A stretch of 64,000 nucleotides of DNA from Mycobacterium sp. ITM-2016-00318. Its GTDB lineage: Bacteria > Actinomycetota > Actinomycetes > Mycobacteriales > Mycobacteriaceae. The DNA lies in contig NZ_CP134400.1 in the NCBI RefSeq assembly GCF_002968285.2, positions 806,001-870,000 of the forward strand, given 5' to 3'. Both the position numbers and the translations under genes were made by a program. This document shows positions 34,922-42,754 of this stretch, one piece after another. Under the pieces are notes generated by a model that saw nothing but the letters and a program-made list of their open reading frames with translations, was not told the DNA's origin and did not search any database. The first letter of the stretch is position 1; every line of letters begins with the position of its first letter.

Positions 34922-36055
34922 CTATGCTCCGCTCTTCGTCATCGGATAGATGGTGACGCCCTGCACGACGCGGTTGACCTCGCCGGAGGGAAACGGGTTG
35001 TCGGGCGTCTTGCCGTGCTCCAGCGAGGTGAACAGCGCGAGGTACTGCGCGAAGGTCAGGTACGGGAGGGCGACGAGGGCGTCGTCGAGACCGTCGAGGC
35101 CCGGCAGGACGATGGCGGGGCCGTGGGTGTCGGGGAGGGCCTCGGTGCTGAGGACGACGACGGCGTCCTGGCCGACCTGCGCGCGAATCTCGGTGATGAT
35201 GTCGAGGTCGTAGCGGCGGGTGTAGGGGTCGGTGGAGACGTAGACGATGACGAGGGTGTCGCCGTCGAGCGCAGACTTCGGGCCGTGCCGGAAGCCCAGC
35301 GGGGAGTCGAAGTAGGTGACGACTTCGCCCGCGGTCAGCTCGAGCATCTTCAGCGCGGACTCGCGCGCCAGCCCGGCCAGCGGCCCGCTGCCGAGGTAGA
35401 AGAAGCGCTGCTTCTTGGCCTGCGCAAGGGATTTGATGTCGGGCTGCAGACTGGCGATGTGTTCGGCGGCTTTCGCGAGGGGGTCGCCGTCGTCGGCGGT
35501 GGCGGGGCCGAGCAGCAGCAGGCACGTCAACAGCATCGAGGTCAGGCTGGAGGTCATCGCGAACCCGGTGTCGTTGGCCCGGTCCGGCATGTAGACGACG
35601 TGGGAGTTGGCCTTGTCGCTGTGCGTGCGGCCGAGTTCGCCGTCGGGGTCGCAGGTGAGAACGAGATGCCAGATCTCGTCGACGAGCTCGTCGGCAAGCT
35701 GTGTGGTGGCGATGCTCTCGGGGCTGTTGCCCGAGCGGCCGAAGGACACCATCAGGGTCGGGGTCTTCGGCTCGAGGTGGTCGCGCGGGCTCGCGACGAT
35801 GCTGGTGGTCGGGATGGCGTCGACGCGGCACCCGAGGTGGCGCCGAAGCGCGGCGGCGGCGATCTCACCGATGAACGCGGAGCTGCCTGCCCCAGTGAGG
35901 ATGACGCGAATGCCTGGCCGACCGGTGATGTCGGTGAGGAAATCGTCGAGAGCGGGGTTGGCGCGGTTGGCGACCTCGCGCCAGACGTCGGGCTGCTGGT
36001 CGATCTCGAGAATCGTTGCGCCGCCGTCTTCTTGGGCGGGCACGGGTGTCGTCAT
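34922..36055 (-). CDS. SIS-domain sugar isomerase/deaminase (AgaS-like)
   Basis: 377 residues with two SIS domains: RVILTGAGSSAFIGEIAAAA and TLMVSFGRSGNSPESIATTQ in the first, QRFFYLGSGPLAGLARESAL and TYFDSPLGFRHGPKSALDGD in the second. The order and length match AgaS, which deaminates/isomerises galactosamine-6-phosphate to tagatose-6-phosphate, and related ketose/aldose isomerases. It overlaps the aldolase-subunit stop (ATGA) and immediately precedes the kinase. Together they give sugar, sugar phosphate, tagatose phosphate. Exact substrate is inferred from the operon. Confidence 0.88.
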   Translation of the reverse strand: MTTPVPAQEDGGATILEIDQQPDVWREVANRANPALDDFLTDITGRPGIRVILTGAGSSAFIGEIAAAALRRHLGCRVDAIPTTSIVASPRDHLEPKTPTLMVSFGRSGNSPESIATTQLADELVDEIWHLVLTCDPDGELGRTHSDKANSHVVYMPDRANDTGFAMTSSLTSMLLTCLLLLGPATADDGDPLAKAAEHIASLQPDIKSLAQAKKQRFFYLGSGPLAGLARESALKMLELTAGEVVTYFDSPLGFRHGPKSALDGDTLVIVYVSTDPYTRRYDLDIITEIRAQVGQDAVVVLSTEALPDTHGPAIVLPGLDGLDDALVALPYLTFAQYLALFTSLEHGKTPDNPFPSGEVNRVVQGVTIYPMTKSGA

Positions 36056-37368
36056 TCGATCCCTCCAGACACGGCTCGGGCGTAGGGACGCATGGCGTCG
36101 CGGATTCGGTCGATGACCAGGGCCTGGGCGACGGGCTCGAGTTCACCGGCGCGGATCCGGTCGTACTGATAGGGCAGGAACTGGCTGATGAGCGGCAGTG
36201 GGATGCCAGCGCGGTCGAGGTTCTGCAGAAGGGTGACGCGGGCGGCGTCGACCTCGTCGTCGGCCCAGTAGTAGCGCAGCCGGTCGCTGTAGCTGTAGCG
36301 GCGGGACATGCGCTGGGTCTGCGGGTCGCCCTCGTAGTAGCCCTGCCAGTAGTCGGGGTTGGCGAGCATGCGGCGCTCGATGACCTCGACGAGGTTGGAG
36401 CGGGAGGGACGGGGGATGAGTTCGTTCTCGATGAAGGTCAGCGCGAACAGGGCCTCGCGCATCGCGAAGGTCAGGCCGGGCCCGACCTTGAGGACGGCCC
36501 AGTGGTCTTCGACGAGCTCTTTGAGCTGACCGGGACGTTGGTAGTCGGTGGAGTGGGCTTCGAAGACGAGGTGGTCTTCATCGTCGAGGACGCGGCGCAG
36601 CTCGGCGGTGGCGTCACGCTGGTAGTCGATGACGTGGATGTGGTCGAACTCGACGCCGGGCTGCACGACGAGCGCCATGACGCGGGGCCAGACGTTATGC
36701 AGCCCAAGCCGTTCGAAGGCTGTGTGGTGGGCTTCGATTGTCTTGCGGGCGCGGTCGGCGGGAGTGGGGGTGAGGCGGTTGAGGGTCTCGTGAGCGCCGC
36801 CGGGCACGGGCACCTCGGTGCCGATGACGTACATGGGCGCGGTGCCGGTGCGGTGGGCGGTGTCTTCGGCGATCTGCAGGAGGCGGGCGGTGCGGGCGGC
36901 GACGGTGTCGTCGTCGAGGACGTCGGGGTCGTCGGCGCAGGACATGCTGCAGTCGAGGTGGATCTTGGTGTAGCCGGCTTCGACGTAGGCGGCGATGAGG
37001 ACGTCAGCCTTGGCCATGGCGGCGTCGGCGGGTTCGCGTTGCCAGCGGTTCGGGCCGAGGTGGTCGCCGCCGAGGACGACGCGGTCGCGGGGGAAGTTCT
37101 GTTGGCCGGCGATGGCGAGGACCATGTCGCGGAAGTCGGCGGGCCGCATGCCGGTGTAGCCGCCGTACTGGTCGACCTGGTTGGAGGTGGCCTCGATGAG
37201 GACATAGGTGTCGTCGGCGGCGGCCTGGGCGAGGGAGGCTTCGACGACGGTGGGGTGGGCGGAGCAGACGGAGTAGACGCCGACGGGTTCACCGGCTTTG
37301 TGGCGGCTGATCGTGCCGGCGAGCCAGTTGGTGCGTTGGCCGGCTTGGGCGGTGGCAACTGAACTCAC
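36052..37368 (-). CDS. Tagatose-1,6-bisphosphate aldolase subunit, KbaZ/GatZ-like
   Basis: 438 residues, the normal size of GatZ/KbaZ. The protein starts with GTISRHKAGEPVGVYSVCSA and contains VLIEATSNQVDQYGGYTGM, VVLGGDHLGPNRW, YTKIHLDCSMSCADD, YVIGTEVPVPGGAHE, VFEAHSTDYQR and LKVGPGLTFAMREALFAL. These are the conserved blocks of the non-catalytic partner of class II tagatose-bisphosphate aldolases, which also resembles an aldolase barrel. No GatY/KbaY catalytic subunit is in the window. First gene of the sugar operon, divergent from the DeoR regulator. Confidence 0.9.
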   Translation of the reverse strand: MSSVATAQAGQRTNWLAGTISRHKAGEPVGVYSVCSAHPTVVEASLAQAAADDTYVLIEATSNQVDQYGGYTGMRPADFRDMVLAIAGQQNFPRDRVVLGGDHLGPNRWQREPADAAMAKADVLIAAYVEAGYTKIHLDCSMSCADDPDVLDDDTVAARTARLLQIAEDTAHRTGTAPMYVIGTEVPVPGGAHETLNRLTPTPADRARKTIEAHHTAFERLGLHNVWPRVMALVVQPGVEFDHIHVIDYQRDATAELRRVLDDEDHLVFEAHSTDYQRPGQLKELVEDHWAVLKVGPGLTFAMREALFALTFIENELIPRPSRSNLVEVIERRMLANPDYWQGYYEGDPQTQRMSRRYSYSDRLRYYWADDEVDAARVTLLQNLDRAGIPLPLISQFLPYQYDRIRAGELEPVAQALVIDRIRDAMRPYARAVSGGIE

Positions 37369-37450
37369 GCGGTGGCCGCCCGGCGTGATGTGTGCAACAT
37401 TTGTCGATTGTGGAAAGCTCGCTCATAGTGCGCAATATCTGGCCGTCAAG

Positions 37451-37469
37451 CGATCACTAAAACTGATCG
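37451..37469. promoter_or_regulatory. Inverted repeat, candidate DeoR operator
   Basis: CGATCA-(7)-TGATCG forms a perfect 6-bp inverted repeat, located 30 bp upstream of the deoR-type start and in the region shared with the divergent sugar operon (start 37368). DeoR-family regulators bind such spaced repeats and respond to sugar phosphates. Binding is inferred. Confidence 0.55.
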
Positions 37470-37498
37470 TTTATTGTCGAAGTCCGAGGAGACGCCCC

Positions 37499-38299
37499 AT
37501 GTCGATCAGGCGCACCGACCGGATGCGGGAGGTGCTGGCGCTGCTGCGAGACCGCGGCGAAGTCGATGCGCAGAAGTTGCGAGCGGAGCTGGGCGTGTCG
37601 GCGGCGACGCTGCGGCGGGACCTGGCTGAGCTGGAGGAGCAGGGGCTGCTGGTGCGGACGCACGGCGGGGCGAGGGCGCTGGACCCGAGCGGGAGTGAGA
37701 TTCCGGTGAGGCTGCGGGATCACCGGATGGTGGCGATCAAGAGGCGGATCGCCCAGCATGCGGCGGCGTTGGTGCCGGCGGGGCCGCAGGCGGTGGCGTT
37801 GACGGGTGGGGTGACGACGGGGGAGGTGGCGCGGTCGCTGAAGGGGCGCCCGCATATGACGATCGTGACGAACTCGCTGACGATCGCGGCGGACTGTGCG
37901 GTGGACGCGCACATGAAGGTGATCATGACGGGCGGGTTGGTGAGGGCGAATTCGCTTGAGGCGGTGGGGCCGATGAGCGAGCACGCGTTTCAGGTGATCA
38001 ATGTGGGCACGGCGGTGCTGGGCGCGGATGGGATGTCGGCGGAGGTGGGCGCGACGACGTTCGACGAGGCGGAAGCGCGCACAGCGATGGCGATGGCGGC
38101 GAACGCGCAGCGGGTGATCGTGTCGGTGGACGGGTCGAAGATCGGCAAGGTCACGCTGGCAAAGATGGTGCCGCTCAGCCAGATTGACCACTTGGTGACG
38201 GACTCGACGGCAGATCCGGGGCAGTTGGAGATGATCGCGACGGCGGGCGTGCAGGTGCATGTGGTCGAGGTGGGGGAGGAGTACGGCGCTGGTATCTAA
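37499..38299 (+). CDS. DeoR/GlpR-family transcriptional regulator
   Basis: 266 residues from the ATG at 37499, with GAGGAG about 8 bases upstream. N-terminal winged helix: RMREVLALLRDRGEVDAQKL, RAELGVSAATLRRDLAELEE, then the family signature LLVRTHGGARAL. The C-terminal DeoRC sugar-phosphate sensor has VALTGGVTTGEVARSL, TIVTNSLTIAADCAV, VIMTGGLVRANSLEAVGP and VSVDGSKIGKVTLAKM. Such regulators repress sugar operons until a sugar phosphate binds. Divergent from the KbaZ-like operon, so this is its likely repressor. Confidence 0.93.
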   Translation: MSIRRTDRMREVLALLRDRGEVDAQKLRAELGVSAATLRRDLAELEEQGLLVRTHGGARALDPSGSEIPVRLRDHRMVAIKRRIAQHAAALVPAGPQAVALTGGVTTGEVARSLKGRPHMTIVTNSLTIAADCAVDAHMKVIMTGGLVRANSLEAVGPMSEHAFQVINVGTAVLGADGMSAEVGATTFDEAEARTAMAMAANAQRVIVSVDGSKIGKVTLAKMVPLSQIDHLVTDSTADPGQLEMIATAGVQVHVVEVGEEYGAGI

Positions 38300-38480
38300 C
38301 TGCGCTGCTCGACTACCGCGTTGGGGCCAACTCGCGGTGGCCGCGGACACCGCCCGGAACAGCCGCTCTGATTCGCGATTATAAACACCTGATGCTTCGC
38401 TGATAGACGCGAGCACCACTTAGGTGGCCTTTGCCAATCCGATTCTATAAACAAACTCTGCGATATTGTTATGCCTGGTT

Positions 38481-39113
38481 CTAGTCCAATTGACTGCGCA
38501 TAACGCCCTGAATTAGGACCGCGACTTGGTACAGTGTGCGTATTGCAGTCAACATCTGCGCCGCTGAGTATCCAACCAACATCGCGACTATGGCGGTGAG
38601 AATGCTGTTCTCGATCGTATGGCTCGAAAGAATGCTGTCGCCGCCGATCGCAGTCGACCACACAATTACCGCCGCAGATGAAAATACATTTGCGATTGCG
38701 GTGATTAGAAACACCGCGACCAACTCGAGGTAGGCTGTTTCGCGCTGTTCGCTGCTGCTATCTGGAGAATCTTGCTCTTGCTGGATTTCCAATCCTTCGT
38801 CTGCTTGTACGACCTGAACAGGAGGTGCGCCGCGACTGTTCACGACCAGGAGAGCGGTTGTACGACCTAGGGGCATAGCCAAGATCAGCGCCACTGCGGT
38901 CAGCGAAACTGCGAAGCCCATTGAAGTAAACGTAAGTATCGCGCCAGATAATTCGACGACCTTGACTTCCGGATGCCGCGGCGGGATTCGTACATACGTC
39001 AATGCAAAGAACGCAAACAACCCAAGTAAAAGTGACACGAGCCAATTCGGGTGGCAAAGAATTCGCCGTAATCGAGGCGCGACCAGGCCCTTAGAGCGCT
39101 TATCCGTCGCCAT
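38481..39113 (-). CDS. Four-helix membrane protein, possible defence effector
   Basis: 210 residues from the ATG at 39113, overlapping the upstream gene by 14 bp. Four hydrophobic helices can be read: around LVSLLLGLFAFFALTYV, FTSMGFAVSLTAVALILAM, LVAVFLITAIANVFSSAAVI and LTAIVAMLVGYSAAQMLTAI; between helices 2 and 3 is an acidic loop (EQDSPDSSSEQRE). No family is recognised. GC content is well below the flanks. The layout of a soluble protein followed by an overlapping small four-span membrane protein recalls the two-gene phage-exclusion systems RexAB and Kiwa, in which the membrane protein is the effector. That role is inferred from layout and neighbours only. Confidence 0.7.
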   Translation of the reverse strand: MATDKRSKGLVAPRLRRILCHPNWLVSLLLGLFAFFALTYVRIPPRHPEVKVVELSGAILTFTSMGFAVSLTAVALILAMPLGRTTALLVVNSRGAPPVQVVQADEGLEIQQEQDSPDSSSEQRETAYLELVAVFLITAIANVFSSAAVIVWSTAIGGDSILSSHTIENSILTAIVAMLVGYSAAQMLTAIRTLYQVAVLIQGVMRSQLD

Positions 39114-40062
39114 CAGCACGCCCATGCTCGGATCCCGGGTTCTCCGGCCGGTCATTACCGGCGGGAGCTGGATGTGACTTACTCTCAATTAGCACGCGGC
39201 CTTGCTCATGAAACACATGATCAACTGAGTCTTCCGAAGCTGACTGAAGGGGCTGGACATAAATGCGCTCTTGATGCTTCTCGCTGGTAACGACCGTATC
39301 TCGACCTGAATTCGGCTTACGACCGGTCACCCTGAATTTGCGGACTGCGGGCGAGCCCATACTCAAACTGGCTAAAATGGTGCCAATAATGCCACCTGAT
39401 TTGCTGAGCGACCCCCGTCGGGATGCCCGGACTGTGGCTTCTGCCTCGTGCCCAGATGACTCTTCCGCGAGCGTTGACAACTTGTCGCTCATGTCGTTCC
39501 AGTCGAAGTTCGGCCGTGTCACTATGGCCGAAGCCTGCTTGATCCGCTCGAAGGACTCGATATCGGATCGAAGTGAATCTGACTGTACCGGGACGATGTC
39601 GAACTCGACACCGCCGATATTTAGAACGCTCTCGGCGAGAATCGAAAAGTAGCGTGCTAACCGGGTCGCCGTCACCCCATTGCGACCGCCTTGGAGCGCG
39701 AGGTATCGAATCGCGGGTGAAAGACCAACTGTCAGGGCAGAAAGCTGCGCGAGCCACTTGCCTTCTGGCGTAGCGCCCTCCTCTGTCTCGCCAGTGTTGT
39801 AGTCGAAGTAAAGTGGTACTTCCCCAGGGGAGCCTGCGATGACCCGCCCCGCGAAGTACCGTCGGTCGTCAGCCGACCGGTCGTCGCTCACCATCTCATT
39901 TAGCTCGATCGCGAAGCTTACCTCGCGAGTTACGTTTCGGATCGTTGCAGAAGAATCGAGCGTCGCGATTTGTGTGAAGAACCGCTCATATGAGATGACA
40001 CCCTTCGGTGAACGTGCGTTCATCGAGTAGAGGTAGAGCGGTACTGCTCGTCGTTTAGCCAA
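39100..40062 (-). CDS. Uncharacterised soluble protein paired with membrane protein (RexA-like layout)
   Basis: 320 residues, no membrane span. The N-terminal domain reads VPLYLYSMNARSPKGVISYE and RFFTQIATLDSSATIRNVTR, followed by VPLYFDYNTGETEEGATPEG and FSILAESVLNIGGVEFDIVP. A central helix-rich part contains IVTRPNFDWNDMSDKLSTLA followed by ATVRASRRGSLSKSGGIIG, and a Ser/Pro/charged tail closes it. I do not recognise a Pfam family with certainty. The order of an N-terminal beta-rich domain with a later KP/RP-x-F motif and a Ser-Lys-rich loop faintly recalls lambda RexA by eye. The start is far from strong ribosome-binding sites. Its 3' end overlaps the membrane protein gene, so the two are coupled. 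Confidence 0.72.
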   Translation of the reverse strand: MAKRRAVPLYLYSMNARSPKGVISYERFFTQIATLDSSATIRNVTREVSFAIELNEMVSDDRSADDRRYFAGRVIAGSPGEVPLYFDYNTGETEEGATPEGKWLAQLSALTVGLSPAIRYLALQGGRNGVTATRLARYFSILAESVLNIGGVEFDIVPVQSDSLRSDIESFERIKQASAIVTRPNFDWNDMSDKLSTLAEESSGHEAEATVRASRRGSLSKSGGIIGTILASLSMGSPAVRKFRVTGRKPNSGRDTVVTSEKHQERIYVQPLQSASEDSVDHVFHEQGRVLIESKSHPAPAGNDRPENPGSEHGRADGDG

Positions 40063-40390
40063 GGTCGCCCCCCGGTGTGGATGCTATTGGCGCGCTCCGA
40101 CGCATCCGCGCGGTAGCGCATCGTTGCTTAACAGATTGAGTGTCACATCGGCGTTTGTCCACGTCACCTGATCCGGTTCATTTCGCGTCAGCGAAGCGAG
40201 CTCATTTCGAACTGTTTGTTTGCTACCTGGCATCACCCTGCCCTCCGAGCGGGCAGCGGTGGGACTGTCCACGAATGAGTCGTCCTCGACTACTCCGTAA
40301 CCCACGGCTAGTAATGTCCGAATGCGCCAGCAGCGACACCCAAGGTATTTCGCCAAAGGCGCAACCCGGACGGCTACCCGAGGACATGTA
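40063..40390. other. Divergent control region, no gene seen
   Basis: About 330 bases between two divergent defence-type operons. Lower GC than the window average. It contains only antisense or overlapping open frames without recognisable coding character, and is likely to hold promoters for both sides. I found no clear palindrome or -35/-10 pair that I would call. Confidence 0.5.
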
Positions 40391-42754
40391 ATGACTGAAG
40401 AGACGCTCGATCTCACTCCTTCTCCGCGGATTCTCGACGTGATCGCGGATGTCGACATGAGCGTGGAGGAGTGCCTCGCTGAACTCATTGACAACGCGCT
40501 CGACGAGATCTATGCAGCCCAACGAGAAGACCCAGGATTCGAAGGTCATGTGGAGATCGCGTTTCCTTACGGGTCCGACAAAGTGGACCCGGAGTCTGAG
40601 ATCAGCGTTACCGATACGGGACGCGGTATGTCCTTGGATCAGATGCGCCAGGCTCTACGGGCAGGTTCGTCAGGCAATGCGCGCTATGGCTCTCTTGGTC
40701 TGTTCGGCATGGGGTTCAATGTTGCCACCGGGCGCCTTGGCTACTCAACGACGGTCAAGTCGGGCCGGGCAGACGACGATCACTGGACAATTGCGGTCGT
40801 CGACATCCAAGCGATGGGTTCTCAGGACTCCTTCCAGGTCCCGATCAGCACCGAACCCAAGAGCATCGGCGAGCATGGCACCTCAGTAAGTGTCTCCCGC
40901 CTCCGAGCCGACACGGTCAAGCGACTTCGTTGGCCCAGTATCGCGAACCGCGTGAAGAGCCGCCTCGGAGAGACGTATTCGTACATGCTTCGAGCGGTGG
41001 GAGGTACCGAAATAGCGGGGGCCGAAGTCATCGGCGGCCTGGGCGTCGGCCTCACCCTCAACGGAAGTTCCGTCAAGCCCCACATCCCGTGCATCTGGTC
41101 ACCGGAACGGTCGGTCGCGTACAAGGGCCAGGACGTGCCCGCTGTGACGGAAGTACGTCACGAGCTTAAACCTGCGTTCGCTTGTCTGGCCTGCGGGCAC
41201 TGGCACTCGGAGACAATCGCCGACCTAGAATCGTGTGTAGAGTGCGGGTCGCATCGGGTGGAGATGCGAGATCGGGTGATCCGCGGCTGGCTCGGCATCC
41301 AGCGGTACGACGACACGAATGACTTTGGCATCTCGCTGCTGCGGCAGGGGCGCACGATCGTCCATCTGGACAAGGCGCTGTTCGAGTGGTCGAATCCCGA
41401 CACTGGTGAAAAGTTTGTCGAGTACCCGTTCGAATTGGGACGCGGACGCATAGTTGGCGAACTTCATCTCGATCATGTCCCCGTGAACTATCGCAAGACA
41501 GACTTCGGTCGGGACAACGTCGCGTGGAACACGGTCCGCGACAAGATCCGCGGGGACGGCCCGCTCAAAGAACAATTGGCCAAACAACTGGACTACGGAC
41601 TTAACACCTCGCAGTTGGGCATGCTCGCCCATGCCTACCGGCGGTACGACCCGGGCTACCGCTACCTCGTGCCCGGCGACGGCTCGAAGGCGTTGGCCGA
41701 ACTAGCGCGTAAGTGGGGACAGTATTTCCGCGACGGGCTATCTGACTACCAGAGCGACGACATGTGGTGGAAGAACGTCGTTCGCCATGAAGAGATCAAG
41801 GCGGGGCTCGCCGATGATGACGACGACGAAGACGACGTCGAGGATCTGCTCCCCTCCTCGGGCGGCGCCCAGACCGACGAGCAAACGTCCGATGACTTGG
41901 CTGACGACGACGCCGATGAGGACGACGCAGCGGTCCCGGAGACACGCGATGAGCGCCTCGCCCGCTATCGAGTCAGCGGTCGAGTCATGCCGCAACTGGA
42001 CGGAGCGGAGATTGTGATCCCTGGTCGGAGTCGGACGATCGGGGTAACTGCCTACATAACGGCGGGAGTGGAGCTAATTGAGGGGCCTGACAAGTTCTCG
42101 TCAATGAATCTTGAGGCGAGCATGCTCGAACTCTTCATCGACGAAAAGCACCCTCTGCTGGCCGATTTCGGATGGAATCCCGTCGACGTGGCAGCGATCA
42201 TCGTTCACGACGCTGCGGCCGCGTACCTCGGGTACGACGGCAACGCGGGCCACTTCATCGAGCGGGTCCTGGACCAGGTGGGTGACCGACGGGTGGACGC
42301 ATCGGCCATTCGCTTGTCGGCCGAGGGCCTCCTCGATGAGATCAGGGAGGCGACCAGACCGATCGTAGAGAGCGATCCGGCCGGTGTCTGGGCCACGCTA
42401 TCCCCCACTGCCAAGACGACGACTCAGAAATCTGCGGCGATGATGGCGAGCGCTGACTGGGACGCTCTGGAGGGCTCCGGAGGATTCGCGGAGTTTCTCA
42501 GCCCGCGCGCGTTCGAGGACCTGGTCGTCGAGCTGCCGGAGCGCGTGCTCGACGGTGGGGTATTCACGACGAGTTACGGGTCCTGGCAGGACGAGTCCAT
42601 CCGCGAGGAGAAGCTATCGCATCTCACCAGCCTCATACGGGACCTAGATAGGACCCTCGCGGCCTCAGACCGAATGAGTTCGCGGGAGCTGATCAGGCTT
42701 TCCATCGGGCTTGAGTCGTTGCGCGCGATGGTGACACAACAGGCCACGACATGA
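40391..42754 (+). CDS. GHKL (MORC/MutL-like) ATPase of a restriction-type defence system
   Basis: 787 residues from the ATG at 40391 (GAGGA about 8 bases upstream). The N-terminal 115 residues carry the Bergerat (GHKL) ATP site: ECLAELIDNALDE (Glu31/Asn35 N box), VTDTGRGM (75-80) and GLFGMGFN (103-110), with GTSVSV later, as in HATPase_c_3 proteins. A zinc ribbon is inserted at about 266-286 (CLACG ... CVECG). A long Asp/Glu-rich linker (about 477-520) divides it from a helical C-terminal domain. MORC/MutL-like ATPases clamp onto DNA and direct nucleases. It is first in an operon with an Mrr-helicase (ATGA overlap) and an unknown protein. Confidence 0.88.
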   Translation: MTEETLDLTPSPRILDVIADVDMSVEECLAELIDNALDEIYAAQREDPGFEGHVEIAFPYGSDKVDPESEISVTDTGRGMSLDQMRQALRAGSSGNARYGSLGLFGMGFNVATGRLGYSTTVKSGRADDDHWTIAVVDIQAMGSQDSFQVPISTEPKSIGEHGTSVSVSRLRADTVKRLRWPSIANRVKSRLGETYSYMLRAVGGTEIAGAEVIGGLGVGLTLNGSSVKPHIPCIWSPERSVAYKGQDVPAVTEVRHELKPAFACLACGHWHSETIADLESCVECGSHRVEMRDRVIRGWLGIQRYDDTNDFGISLLRQGRTIVHLDKALFEWSNPDTGEKFVEYPFELGRGRIVGELHLDHVPVNYRKTDFGRDNVAWNTVRDKIRGDGPLKEQLAKQLDYGLNTSQLGMLAHAYRRYDPGYRYLVPGDGSKALAELARKWGQYFRDGLSDYQSDDMWWKNVVRHEEIKAGLADDDDDEDDVEDLLPSSGGAQTDEQTSDDLADDDADEDDAAVPETRDERLARYRVSGRVMPQLDGAEIVIPGRSRTIGVTAYITAGVELIEGPDKFSSMNLEASMLELFIDEKHPLLADFGWNPVDVAAIIVHDAAAAYLGYDGNAGHFIERVLDQVGDRRVDASAIRLSAEGLLDEIREATRPIVESDPAGVWATLSPTAKTTTQKSAAMMASADWDALEGSGGFAEFLSPRAFEDLVVELPERVLDGGVFTTSYGSWQDESIREEKLSHLTSLIRDLDRTLAASDRMSSRELIRLSIGLESLRAMVTQQATT

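Noticed and set aside
32856..34949. Very long open frame on the plus strand across the EamA and kinase genes
   Set aside because: It is antisense to two genes with clear family motifs. Long antisense frames are expected in GC-rich DNA.
33942..35831. Long minus-strand frame extending the BadF-type kinase upstream
   Set aside because: The upstream 300 residues are Arg/Pro-rich shadow of the AgaS-like gene. The kinase starts at the ATG at 34919 with DGGGSKT.
41810..41930. Repetitive GAC/GAT-rich DNA, considered as a regulatory repeat
   Set aside because: It is in frame inside the ATPase and simply encodes an Asp/Glu-rich linker.
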